Assembly: GCA_026874595.1 (NCBI GenBank)
Contig: CM049318.1
Coordinates: forward strand, 12,879,241 to 12,943,240
Reading direction: 5' to 3'
Source: Sipunculus nudus
Taxonomy: Eukaryota; Annelida; Sipuncula; Golfingiida; Sipunculidae
Length of the DNA: 64,000 nucleotides
Position numbers and translations under genes: made by a program. A model generated the notes under the pieces. That model was not told the origin of the DNA, did not search any database, and worked only from the letters and a program-made list of their open reading frames with translations. Below, piece by piece: positions 1-10,919 of this stretch (position 1 is the first letter of the stretch; each line of letters starts with the position of its first letter).

Positions 1-1190
1 TTCCTCTAATCATTGATGCATGTATGGCTCTCTGAACACCTGCACAAGTAGAACAAATTCTAGGAGTATATAAAAACAGAACTGATAAACATGTAACCAA
101 CGAAAGAGAATCTCAGCACCAGACATATTAACAAGGGACCTATGGGTCACGACGCTCAGCTGTTATATATGATAAAAAAATATTATTTAGAAATGAGGCA
201 CATGCTGGTTTTGTGTGGTAATAAATATAAGCTGTATTATGAGTTGTTGTTGTTTAGCTTATGTATGATTTTGATAGTACCTTTGGAGACAGGGAAGAAG
301 ATTGATTTCATTTATTTTATTAACAATTGGAGTACTATTGTCACACAGATTTTGACTTGGCCATATAACTTATAAGCAGAACATATAATATAAGAGTTTA
401 ACTATTTATTAAAAAAAACTACAAATATTGTCCCAAATATAATTTTTATTAAAAATAATAAGAGAATCATATAATTTTTTAAAATGAAATATAACTGATA
501 TGATTATTAAAATAATATTAAAGAATATATTCATGAATGCATTCATGAATACATTTTGAAAGTATTTGCACGAGTATTCATATACTTTCATTTTTACCTG
601 AATTCCCATTCTTTATGCAAGAAATTTTATAATGGAGTACATAATCATATTCGTATTTAAATACAATTACAAAGTATTCGTTCTATGTCTGGTATTTATT
701 CAATTTTCACCAAACAATGATGTTGAGAATCCAGAATATACAAAATTCACACATTAAAATAATGATCATAAGTACCTGGTTTTATGGCTTTATTTATATT
801 AAAAAATAACTGTAAAAAATTCATTTTGGACTAATTTCACATCAATGTACACACTAGACACAGTAGGAATCTAGATTAATATTATCAACTGCATCTTTGT
901 CTATCATTAATTTCCTTCATATGATCCCTAATGATTAGTAATGAATAATATGATTTACTTCTTTATCATTAAAATTGAACTGAAAAATGCCATAGGTGAC
1001 TGCATGGTGTTATTTGGAATATGTGACATTCTACCCATCGACACAAGATTCTTATATCATCAGTAACTGCAAGTTAATTTCCTGTTATTATAAACTAACA
1101 AATTCCTTTTCTATTTTTCTTTAATTTGTTATTAAAAACCAATAAAAATTTATTAATTTGTTGTTTATTGTTATGTTGTTGGTTAAAACT
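1..1190. other. AT-rich stretch, no gene seen
   Basis: Short chance open frames only. I see no exon with matching splice sites, no tandem repeat and no recognisable mobile element. Confidence 0.5.
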
Positions 1191-1440
1191 ACTAGATGAG
1201 TTGGGTTGGACACCTGGATCAACTGTGGCTGGCCATAAGCTGCCTGGATTCCTGTATGCCTCGCCTCAAGCGTGCATAATTTGATGAAAGGTCAACAAGG
1301 TCAACATACAGGTGACTCAAGAGGGGCTGAAGAGAGCCAAAGTCTGACAGGGTCTCATAAAAAACATTAATAAAAGCTACAATTTTTGGCCAATTTCTTT
1401 CAGCTTTCTAAACTAAAAAGCTGAAATCCTTATGTGTGCA

Positions 1441-2620
1441 TGATATGAAAATTATATCAACAGTGCTCACGGGAAACAAACGTGCCATGGTCACAGTTGG
1501 GCAAAATTTAAGGTACGTATTTTATATTTATACTAATAACTTATAAAATTTGAAAAATTCAGAACTAATTTTGGGTATTCAATTGAATCTTGATTAAATA
1601 ATGTTACATCCCTGACAAAAAAATCTCTAGCAATGCCCTTGTTAAGGGAGTAATATATTTCTTGATTTTTTACAAAGTCCATTATGTTTGGGCCCATAAC
1701 TTAAAACAATTACGCAATACTCACATCATTCTGGGATGTGCATAGAGAATGAAAAATATGTATATTGTTTATGATTAAAGTCAGATCAGTGGTTTTGATA
1801 TTAGGCAGTCTTGAAGTGTAACAATGGGTTTTTAATGGAAAAATGAAGTTTTTCATTAATATCTCGAAGATATTAAGTCCTAGTGACCAAATTCTTGGCA
1901 TGGTAGGGGATTTTGGAGACATCTAACTGTATGCTGAATTTAAGGAACTTAGAGCTGAAGCTGGGGAGCTGAGCTTTTGCAAACTGCATAACACTAGCTT
2001 GATGTAAACAATATGTTACAAGGTGCTTGAAAACTTGATTAAAATCTACAGTTTTTGATCAACTGGTTTCAAATTTTTGGTGTTAACAGTTGAAATGCTG
2101 CCAAAAAACATGCTGTGAAAATTAAATCCACAGTACTTACAGGAAAAAAACGTGCCATGGTCAAAGTTGGGCAAAATTTAAGGTACCAATTTTTTATTTT
2201 TATTAATATTTTAAAAAATTTAAAAGATTTTCATCTAATTTTGGGTATACAATTTAATTTTGATTAAATAAAGTTATATTACTGGAAAAAAGATCCACAG
2301 CTTTAACATTTTTTGTGTTAAGTGATCAAATATCTTTCCTTATTTTTTTCAAAATGCATTATGTTTGGGCCCAGAACTTTTTTAAATTAAATAATACAGA
2401 CATAATTTCTGGCATGTACATAGGAACTATATAGAGGAATATTTATGGTAAATATGAGGAAAAACAGATGAGTGGTTTTGATATTAGGCAGTCCTAAAGT
2501 GTGAAAATAGGTTTTTAATAAAAAATTGAGGTTTTTCCTTAATTTCTCAAAGGAACGAAGTTGCAAAGACCCAGTTTTCGGCTTGGTAGGAGATCTTGGG
2601 GACATCTTACATTATGCCGA
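1441..2620 (+). repeat. Duplicated ~480-bp non-coding unit, ~675 bp apart
   Basis: The segment around 1447-1922 recurs diverged at about 2118-2608. Shared landmarks are GTGCCATGGTCA followed by GTTGGGCAAAATTTAAGGTA (about 1482 and 2153), CATTATGTTTGGGCCCA (1679 and 2355) and GTGGTTTTGATATTAGGCAGTC (near 1790 and 2472), which is split here only by this list's limits. Short antisense frames in the two copies resemble each other only because the DNA is duplicated. The second copy runs into the ACGG microsatellite and terminal hairpin that follow. Probably part of a dispersed repeat family; class unknown. Confidence 0.7.
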
Positions 2621-2665
2621 ATTTTGGATTCCTAGGTCTTACGGTTTCAAAACGTGCCACATCTA

Positions 2666-2708
2666 CGGACGGACGGACGGACAGACGGACAGACGGACGG
2701 ACGACGGA
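2666..2708. repeat. (ACGG/ACAG)n microsatellite
   Basis: Repeated ACGG and ACAG tetramers just before a terminal hairpin; part of the dispersed repeat beginning near 1.4 kb. Confidence 0.85.
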
Positions 2709-2724
2709 CAATGGACCACGACTA

Positions 2725-2755
2725 TAGCTCAGATGACTTTTAGTCAGCTGAGCTA
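2725..2755. repeat. Terminal hairpin of dispersed repeat, copy 1
   Basis: TAGCTCAGATGACT, loop TTT, then AGTCAGCTGAGCTA: 14-bp arms with 13 of 14 pairs. A near-identical hairpin ends another repeat at 3408-3438, so it looks like the conserved terminus of a mobile-element family. Confidence 0.75.
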
Positions 2756-2759
2756 ATAA

Positions 2760-3220
2760 TATTTACAAAGTAAGTGCAGGTATATAAATTAATAAACAAA
2801 AGTGCTATATTGCATATAAAAATGGTAAATATTGGGTCAACAAATGTTTTTACTCGGTGTATAAACAGAAAGGTGCAAAAACAGCATCACATGTGTACGA
2901 GGATTTATAAATAGGAAGCAATATATATGCAGTACAGCCTTTATATTACAAAATGATGTAACATTTGTAATTGCATTTACATATACTAGCTATTATAATA
3001 TAACAAGGGCTACAGGTATAATGCAAACCTGCGTAATCTTTCCGGGTTCCCTGATGATAAACTTGACTATTATTTGAAAAGTTATTATTTTTAAGGTGTG
3101 ACAAGTACATGTATAAAGCAAGTTCTACCAATTTTGAATCTTAGTACAAGTATAAATGCGCTCAGTCTGATGCATACTGATGGATGAGATGTGGTATACC
3201 CCATTACAAAGGCCTATATG
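2760..3220. other. No gene seen
   Basis: AT-rich sequence between two repeat copies. Only short chance open frames. Confidence 0.4.
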
Positions 3221-3223
3221 TGA

Positions 3224-3441
3224 GTGAGGGGGTGTCAAAAACCCAATCCAACCCACATTATGAATGGAAATTGCAACCCTGTACAACAGAGTTGGGGGGG
3301 GGGGGGGGTCTCTGAAAAATTTCCAGCTATGTTTTCCAACAAAAGTTCAATACCAACTTTAGTACTGGTATCAGTTAACGACAGTGACAGAGGTGGTGTC
3401 TTCCCTGTAGCTCAAATGACTTACAGTCAGCTGAGCTAAAA
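3224..3441 (+). repeat. Second repeat copy with G-tract, ending in hairpin
   Basis: Contains a G tract of about 13 near 3296-3308 and ends in TAGCTCAAATGACT, loop TAC, AGTCAGCTGAGCTA at 3408-3438 (12 of 14 pairs). The ending matches the 2725-2755 hairpin while sequence further upstream differs. I see no coding function. Confidence 0.65.
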
Positions 3442-3620
3442 AGGCAGTATATTATTATGTGATGTTTAAACTTACATAATTCCTATTCTTAAGAAATAGG
3501 AAAGTTGCCATGATGGTATCCAAATCTTCTTTGAATTTGCCACACTGATGGAAATGCTTGACCATTTTCTGAAAACATAAACAGTATTTGGCTGTGCCTT
3601 AGCAGCCTTAATTTTTAGGC

Positions 3621-3646
3621 TCTCTCCCTCTCTCTCTCTCTCTCTC
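3621..3646. repeat. (CT)n microsatellite
   Basis: Run of TC dinucleotides with one CCC interruption. Confidence 0.9.
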
Positions 3647-3945
3647 AAAAAGACTGGCTAAAATGTTAGCACTTTGGCCAGCATGGTATATTTTTTTCTT
3701 CTAAAACATGTTAAGAAATTTAGGAAATTGTCTCAAAGCTGTTAATTATTTGTTTGGTCTGTGTTTACTCTCTGTTTAAGCATCTGTTAAAAATATTAAA
3801 AAAAATAAAGGGACTTTGATATCTTAATTTCTCTGGTTGACATGTAAGTGGGAAAACCTTATTCAAGGCCTCATTTAAAATCCAGTAAATAAATAATTCA
3901 AAACTGTTTTCAGTGGTGCCTTTACCAATATTTCACCTTTAAGGG

Positions 3946-3989
3946 ATATATATATATATAAATATATAAATATATATATATATATATAT
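3946..3989. repeat. (AT)n microsatellite
   Basis: Interrupted AT dinucleotide run. Confidence 0.9.
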
Positions 3990-4538
3990 GACATGTATAT
4001 TTATACCATTCATGCATGATATATACCCAGACATGGCCAGGTGTGTGTGTTTGTGGGTCGGGGGGGGGGGGGGGGTTTGCTTCCTTTTTCCTAATTGGCA
4101 ATTCCCTGAAACTAAAAAAGACTTAATCATTAATGATAAACATTGGCATCAATGCAGGGAATGGGGGTTATATATCCCCCCCCCCCCACTTTTTTAACAA
4201 GGGGGGATTGGTCAATATAATCATCCCCAACACTGATATTGAGCAAGTAACAATTACTTTGATATATTGGACATGTAATATATTAATAATTAGAAAACTT
4301 TACTTTGTTTCCATTTCTGAGTTAACTGAAATATAAGGTTATCTAATAATCTAAACATGGTTTAGAGTTGACATTTAATGGAAACATAAAACCTGCACTT
4401 AATTAATATATAATATAAACATCACACAAATGTCACATATTATAAAATGTGTATATATATAATATATATACACATATATAGCCTACATAATATATATTTC
4501 CAACTCAATCACTCTTCTACCTCTGCCAGTGACAATCG

Positions 4539-4569
<31 letters not shown>
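4539..4569. repeat. Poly-C tract of about 31
   Basis: Uninterrupted C run, one of several G/C homopolymers in the window (also near 4061-4075, 18118-18132, 18465-18481, 24602-24614 and 27871-27884). Such tracts can form quadruplex or i-motif structures and are assembly-error prone. Confidence 0.9.
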
Positions 4570-4571
<2 letters not shown>

Positions 4572-4689
4572 ACACTGAGGGAACACATGAACGAGACTAG
4601 CCTCGTACCACTATACCATTACCAACGTACACTATTACACAGTATTAAAATAACAACTAACACAGTACACAGATTTATGGCTACATATT

Positions 4690-5010
4690 AAAGTAGAACA
4701 TTTTACCAATAAAGATGCTGGGTAACTTCTGTGACTTTCAGCAGCCAGCAGACGGACAAAAATGGCTTCTCTTCCCGCCGTGGAGTCAAAAGATCCAGGA
4801 TGTTGACGTCATGAGTAGCCCCGCTGATCACATGACGCGCGGTTTATTTCATCTGTACCGTCTGCTTTACACACGTGTCACACCATTTTCACAGACGCTC
4901 ATCATTTGACGTTGCATTTGCGCGTTATTCAACGCACAAGAGCGTCTACATTGCAAAGCGGCGTAAATTTACAGTCTTATGCGCCGTTATTTTACGGCAA
5001 TTTTTAACAG
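4690..5010. promoter_or_regulatory. CpG-richer promoter-like patch with a perfect CRE
   Basis: This patch stands out in AT-rich surroundings by its CpGs. It holds a perfect CREB/ATF palindrome TGACGTCA at 4804-4811, an AAAATGGC element near 4759 (YY1-like) and GTCACATGAC-type E-box variants near 4828. No open frame longer than about 64 codons is attached. Promoter activity is an inference; it could be the start of a gene on either strand whose exons I cannot connect. Confidence 0.3.
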
Positions 5011-5384
5011 TGTACATTGTAAAGAACTGAATAGTCATGTATTTGGACACCCAGAGTGGCTAAAAATACCTGCAGATTACCAATGCGATATAGGTATTGT
5101 ATAGCTGGCCGGTATTATTTGGCTCAGCTGTCATACTTCGAAGTCACAATTTTTCCAAGTCCTTATCACAAAACACTCATGTAAATAGATTTTGTCTTGA
5201 AACAATTTTAATCCAAAGTATTATAAAAGGCACATATCTGTCTAGTATAACTAGACACCGCTGCTTATATTAGTGATGTTATTTTGTGTCTATATCCATT
5301 GTTTGAAGGGATTTAAAAGACCTGCTCATTGTAAAATGTTTGTGAGTAAAGCTTTAGGAAGATGGCGTTTCGTATGGTCACTGT

Positions 5385-5545
5385 GTAGTATTTTTCTCAC
5401 AGATAATAGAAAACAACACAGAATTTTAGGTTTAAATTACCAAGTAGCCGAAATATCTGTCCTTTATAATATACTGCCAGTCTGATATTTACACGGGATT
5501 AACAGGGAGCTAGAAGGGTCGCGGCAGGCTATTGAACTTCGCCTT
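5385..5545. repeat. Dispersed repeat, copy 1 (pair with 17.9 kb)
   Basis: Shares CAGATAATAGAAAACAACAC, an ATCTGTCCT segment and the AACAGGGAGCTAGAA..GGTCGCGGCAGGC block with 17889-18057, in the same orientation. Confidence 0.75.
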
Positions 5546-5796
5546 ATGTCGTTTATCCTTTAGCCCCTTAACACGTCTAAATGACTAAACCTGGTGCTGA
5601 CCAGACGTGTGAGGAGGCCTGAAGTTTCCCGGCCATAGCCCAGCCTACATTACAATAGGGGTGGCATTATTGGGTCAGTCAAAATACTGATAGCTGAGAG
5701 ATAGTGGGCCTGATGTCTTACAACTGTATAACTCTACATTAATACAGTTAGAAGTCATTTACTTTTTGTGGAAGTTTGATGCCTGTCTTTGGTTTT

Positions 5797-5798
5797 AT

Positions 5799-5853
<55 letters not shown>
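5797..5853. repeat. (AT)n microsatellite
   Basis: AT dinucleotide run of about 57 bases with one AAA interruption. Confidence 0.9.
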
Positions 5854-5856
<3 letters not shown>

Positions 5857-6249
5857 ATATTATGAGCTGGACATTTATGTTTGGATGATCAGGTAATCAA
5901 TATATGAAACATGACTTCTAAGATGTCTGCATATAACAGAAAAGGCTATAAAAAGCGTATTCTTCTCATTTGATAGTTAGTACAAATTAAGTGAAAGATG
6001 CCAAGTGAGAAGGCGCTGTGAGTTACAAAGGAGTTTGCAAAATGATATCTCAGACTCGACCTAGCGCCAGATCGGCCCGCTAACATTACGGCCAGATTCC
6101 TGCCCTGTCAATAGGAGGGCCCTAACTGAGTCGTGTTTGTCACGGCTAGATTCGACCATGTATGTTGTGTTTGAAGTCTTGGCAAGACCTCTTTCTCTTA
6201 AACACTGCAAAGATTGTTATGGAAAGTGTCCTGTTATGCTAGTCTAGCG

Positions 6250-6349
6250 ACAGCCTCTCACCTCAAACGTCGATTTTAGATGAACTGAAGAACGATGGGC
6301 AACAGCCAGTCACCCCAAACGTCGATTTTAGATGAACTGAAGAACGATG
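6250..6349. repeat. 52-bp tandem duplication
   Basis: A 34-bp block beginning CAAACGTCGATTTTAG occurs identically at 6264-6297 and 6316-6349; the flanking CTCACC/CACCCC is also similar. No coding sense seen. Confidence 0.85.
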
Positions 6350-7660
6350 ACCAGGCCCAATCAGTTTATTTCCGAAGGCCTGAGTGTCATGTTGTCATGG
6401 CTAATGCTGGTCATGAAGTTGCGTCCGTGACGTTATTGATCTTGCCATTCAAACCATGAGTTACAATGATCCTAGAAATCACTACGAATGGGTCAGAAAC
6501 AGAATATGGCATACACTTGGATTCACATATTACTGATACACTGGTTCTTCAATATAAAGCTAGGCATCACGACTCACTCACTGTCAATTACACAACAAAT
6601 AACAACAATTACACCATTCAAACATAGTAGGCTAAAACTATAAGCAGTAACTACCGCCAATACAACACAGCTTCCGCTTGAAGCGGCTGCATCAGTCCAC
6701 GTGCACCCTGCTTTTTTTCACTATACGAATTCCAGGTCAGCCTCGATCACTCTCGTGAGTCACCCGCCCCGACATCCAGTCCACATGCACGCTGCATGGT
6801 TGCTTTGTCTTACGATATGCCACTACCTCACAGTTTACCCAGGCAGTGCTTTCTAATCGTCTGTAAATGGTTTTCAACCAAATGTGCATGTATGCAGGTA
6901 TGTAGGACTCGGTTCCGGACTCCAGTCTACTTTTTTCAGGGACTCGAATTCGAGGGCCTGGACTCGGACTTGTATTCGGACTCGGAGGTAGGAGTGGAAA
7001 AATCAGAATGAGTCCATCGCGAGTCCAATAGAAAAAATAAAACACATATCTGTCACATATTATACAGCCTTATGTACACGTATGAAGTACTAACAGAATA
7101 TTACAAAATAATAACACTATATATATACCAAGAGCGGGAGCTTTATATGTAATTATCCATTATAGTAAAAGAACTGGTGAAATATAACTTAAAAATATTC
7201 ATGTTAGTCTTAAATTTTCATTTTAAATTGCTTTTAAGGATATTCGTATTGGACTTGGACTAATTACATGCATATACATTTCTAAAAGTGTACAAGAGCA
7301 ATCCAGGTAAACGTTTTGATATATATGAAGGGTTTGAACACTGCATATAATGATTGTGCGACATGCATAAAAAAATCCGCAGTCTTACAATTATTTTATG
7401 CCAGGATAGAGATCTCAGCAAAAGTAATAGATTTAATCTATTTATAACCTGGTTGAATATGATAAACTAATATACTATAAGAATTAAGATAACCGTTGGT
7501 CAGAATGGTCAGGACTGGAAACATACATTTATGTTAGAATGATGACCTTGAATGTCTACAATTAATTTGATAGAGGGGGCTCCAACCAATCAAGCCTTGT
7601 TGTGTAAAATTGCATAACAATCTAGAGTCAGATTAAAAAAATAAAATGATATAATAATAT
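6350..7660. other. No gene seen; imperfect GACTCGG repeats
   Basis: Nothing gene-like except short open frames. Between about 6908 and 7025 the word GGACTCGG and variants recur, making a short low-complexity block that opens both strands. Confidence 0.4.
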
Positions 7661-7665
7661 AATAA

Positions 7666-7800
7666 TATAATAACCTTATGTAAAATAGTTTCATAAGCGC
7701 TTCGAGAATAAGTTAGAATAATGCTAGCTACTTGTTCGGGTATTAATGTCTGTCATTACAGAACTAGCAGGCAGTCATAGTAAGTGTAATCATCTGTTTG
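7666..7800. repeat. Upstream flank of the small gene, duplicated at 34.0 kb
   Basis: CCTTATGTAAAA, AGCTACTTG, TGTCTGTCATTACA and GCAGGC..TGTCATAGT.AGTGTAATC words recur in order at about 34010-34120. This points to a larger ancestral duplication unit that included the small gene's upstream flank. Confidence 0.55.
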
Positions 7801-8072
7801 TGGGATGAATAATCACTTGGCTTGGCATGAAAATCTAGCAAAATCACATGCAACTGAACATCACTTCCAGTTTCGTTTTTCCTCTGATAATTACAAGTTT
7901 TTTTTTTACAAAATGTTTCAACGTTATCCGTTGCGTCTTAATAATTTTCTTATTTGGGGAATCATATTGCAGGTTTAATTGTTTGTACATGACTGACGTT
8001 ATTCAACCTGGATTATCCTTTTAATTAAAGATTAATTGACTGAGTAACCAAATTGTATACTTTCATTTTCAG

Positions 8073-8330
8073 AATTCCTACCACGATGGAAAACACAACA
8101 CACATAGCGAATGCCTCCGACAGTTATATTCTTGCCAAAGTTGACAATGCAGAATTCCGGGCGGATGAATCAAGCTTGTCAGGAAACGCCGGCGTAAAAG
8201 TCGCGGGTACTGGGGGCAACCTTGGTGGTTCTTCATCCGGAAAGTACACCTATACTATACCCGGTTTTACGAGAATCGGTCCTAGGGAAGTTCTTCCATT
8301 TCCTGGAGACAGCCCTTTTGTAACCATCAA
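8073..8330 (+). CDS. Small gene, first coding exon
   Basis: Acceptor TTTTCAG ends at 8072; 13 nt of 5'UTR, then ATG at 8086; donor GTAAGC at 8331. It codes the first 81 residues plus two bases of codon 82. Confidence 0.7.
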
Positions 8331-8670
8331 GTAAGCATTCATTATGCTCCATCTGTTTATTGTAGTTTCTCATTTATCGCACGTGAATGATCTGTCGATA
8401 GCCTATTAACATAGATCTCTTCATGGACACAGTTCTATGAAGGAAATAAAATTTTATGCCTTGATAGCCCTGATAATATGTTAGTTTAGCCTAGGGTATG
8501 AACGTTCATAAAAAGTACGGTAATGTTAATTTAGGGGTGCCAATGGAGAGGAAATTTGTGTAAATTATCAACCTGGTCGCGATCGGTCTGTGATAGTCAC
8601 GCCGCATATGACCGTCAGGAGAACGAAGTACGGCAGCCTTTGGGTGGACGACCAGGGCAACAGATATTGA
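8086..8670 (+). CDS. Small two-coding-exon gene, 126 aa, unrecognised family
   Basis: Exons 8073-8330 and 8535-8670 join in phase 2 across GT-AG splice sites (GTAAGC donor at 8331, TTTAG acceptor at 8533-8534). The CDS is 381 nt. I chose the ATG at 8086-8088 because an acceptor (TTTTCAG) ends at 8072, just upstream, so an untranslated first exon probably lies further left. The protein begins MENTTHIANASDSYILAK, is Gly/Ser-rich in the middle, and ends in a conserved-looking block: RSVIVTP, then WVDDQGNRY and stop. It has one Cys, no signal peptide and no membrane segment, so it is probably cytosolic. The terminal exon recurs at 28.66 kb with the SVIVT and W-D-G-RY residues kept, which argues for real protein constraint in the past. 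I do not recognise the function. A 3'UTR intron (8686-8991) and AATAAA follow. Confidence 0.7.
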
Positions 8671-8685
8671 TTGGCAACCGGCTTT
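8535..8685 (+). CDS. Small gene, second coding exon
   Basis: The first base completes a Lys codon, then GANGEEICVNYQPGRDRSVI and onward; stop TGA at 8668-8670. The exon ends 15 nt after the stop at a GTAAGT donor (8686). That distance is under 50 nt, so the 3'UTR intron should not trigger nonsense-mediated decay by the usual rule. Confidence 0.7.
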
Positions 8686-8991
8686 GTAAGTGCTTATATT
8701 AAATAATAGGATGATTATTTGGGCTGTACTATATTTTAACAGTTCTTTACTGATCTTTAATGTCATACAATTTGTAACCTCAATTAGCAGCTTTCTTTGC
8801 TTCGCGTGAATTTTCCCGCTCAAAGGTGTCATATTCATTATTCCTCTGACCTCTGCTTTTTCATATTAGTCTCTACACGCTTCCATTTAATACATTTTCA
8901 AGAGTCTTTTCACCAGAATTTTTAATGTTTCATACCACACTGCCGTTTCAATTTTTGGTTTCTGTTTCATTAAACTTCCTGTATGTTTCAG

Positions 8992-9400
8992 GCGGAATGG
9001 AAACGTGACCAGATCATCTGTGAATATAAACATCGATGACTCTAGAACCCATCCGTGTGCATGGTCGCGATTTTTCAAATATTATGACGAAACATCACAG
9101 CTGTGAACAACACACACTTTCAATTTATTTTTGTGCACTTGTATATTTTTCTAAATATGAAGTATGGTCTGAGTTAAGAAAATCATAGCTGAGATATAAC
9201 GGAACGAGTAGCTAACCCCGTACCATAGACTTTGAATTTAGGAAGATAAAACAATGAAACGCGCCCTTGGATCCATATTATTTTAGGCTGCTATTCTCGA
9301 TCTGTAATATTCCGATATTAAGTTCACGCATTCATATCCAAATATATATGCCATGTAGGTCAAAATTATTTGTACAATAAATATCTATAAATCATTCGGA
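8992..9400 (+). other. Small gene, 3'UTR exon
   Basis: Acceptor GTTTCAG ends at 8991. The exon begins GCGGAATGGAAACGTGACCA and is conserved in copies at 14230 and about 29020. The copies share TGTGAATATAAACAT-like, TTGTGCACTTG-like and AGCTAACCCCGTACCAT words. The poly(A) signal is at 9376-9381. Confidence 0.65.
9376..9381 (+). promoter_or_regulatory. Poly(A) signal AATAAA
   Basis: AATAAA in GTACAATAAATATCTATAAA; the same context recurs at 14693-14698 and 29435-29440 in the gene copies. Confidence 0.65.
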
Positions 9401-9411
9401 CTCACTTTAGT

Positions 9412-9596
9412 TAAAAACTGGTCACCTGTAACAAACTGGTGGCCAATTGGTTGCATACTGGTGGTCAACTAGTCGCATACTGGTCGCAAACTAGCTTGGT
9501 CACATACTGGTAGCCAACTTGGCCACAAACTAGTTATATACTGGTGGTCAACTGGTTTCATACTGGTGGTCAACTGGTTACATAAAAATGTAAGGT
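9412..9596. repeat. ACTGGTGGCCA minisatellite, copy 1
   Basis: Imperfect ~22-23-bp units of the form CATACTGGTGGTCAACTGGT. It begins about 30 bp after the AATAAA of the small gene; the same junction (AGTTAAAAACTGG) is found at 29471. Related to the large array at 34.8-35.9 kb. Confidence 0.85.
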
Positions 9597-9599
9597 CAA

Positions 9600-10915
9600 G
9601 TCTGCTATATATTAATTTAACTGACGGCCTACTGGAGCATTCCACGTGGAGGGCTGTTTGGTTGAATGCTAATTATGGTTTCATTTATGTATTTTTTTTA
9701 CTGTACCGTACGTAAATTTCTTGGATGTTCAATTTGCCAGACATTAAGGCATTAACCTCACTTAACTTTTCAAGTGGTAATCATATACAGTTTTCGTAAA
9801 CACACATAGTATTTCTTATGTTTTTTTTCAACATATACAAATATTTTTCAAACACTATATAGAAAACATTAAATGAAATCACCTAGATTGACAGCTATTC
9901 AGGATAAAGATGTTGATAAAAGTATACGTATGTAGCACGTAGATAACCAGTCAGATATCAGGGGCTATATGTGGTTGATCAGATCGATGTAGGCAACTGC
10001 TAAGCGTAAAATTTACCGAACATTGATTGGCATGCACATCCTGTCCGGCCTGTCTACGGAAGAGTTCTGAACACGGTGAGTATGCTCTGTGTAAATATAT
10101 ACAGAAATTGTACTTCATTAAAACAGTGAGTAGTTAAAGTCCATTAACTTCAATTTCCATTCTTTGAAACCCGGAGTCTATTAAGTCTGAGACGCAGTTG
10201 GATTCTTATAAAAAATACATTTAAATGAAAATTTAAGGATATAGTAAATGGGAATTTGTTATAATCATATTTATTTTTGTATTCGTGTTTTTCTCTTTCT
10301 TCTCTTCTTATTGATGTCTCAGACATGTTATTCACAATCTTTATTTATAAATATCATCATCGACATCCAAATTGTAAAATATTGAAACAGTAATAATGTA
10401 ATCAAATTTTGAAACACGGATATTTACACTGCTACAACATGCTTATACAATGAGTGACATACGTATACATATTCGTGCATATAAGTAATGTACATACACA
10501 ATATTAAGCGTACTAAACCAGGTTATATTTTTTTGTGGTTTGATTTTTTTTCCGCCTCATACACATAACCGCTTTAACATAACATGGCAGTTTTCTTTGT
10601 AATTGTTCAGGATATTCATGGAAATATTCATCTTAAATATTATTTGAAGCTCACAGCCCATTCCGGTGCTGATCGGCAGAATAATTTGCCCGCCAGGTGG
10701 CGGAATTTTTTTTTATACATACCAATTAGATAAATATGATCATAAGCAAGCAAAGTACAAACAGTCAGTATGAAAATAAATTCTTGAGCAGATAAACTCC
10801 TTTAAATAAGTATACAAATTCATATATATGAACATATTGATTGACATACTTAAAAATATGCATGTTCTGAATCGATGCACATACGATGAGTATACCTATT
10901 TAAAGAGTAGATAAT
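9600..10915. other. No gene seen
   Basis: AT-rich sequence. A short block near 10660-10710 with CCGGTGCTGATCGGCAG is richer in GC, but nothing recognisable. Confidence 0.4.
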
Positions 10916-10919
10916 ATTT

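Noticed and set aside
2526-2756. 76-codon frame ending in the ACGG repeat
   Set aside because: Part of a dispersed repeat; the end is the microsatellite and hairpin.
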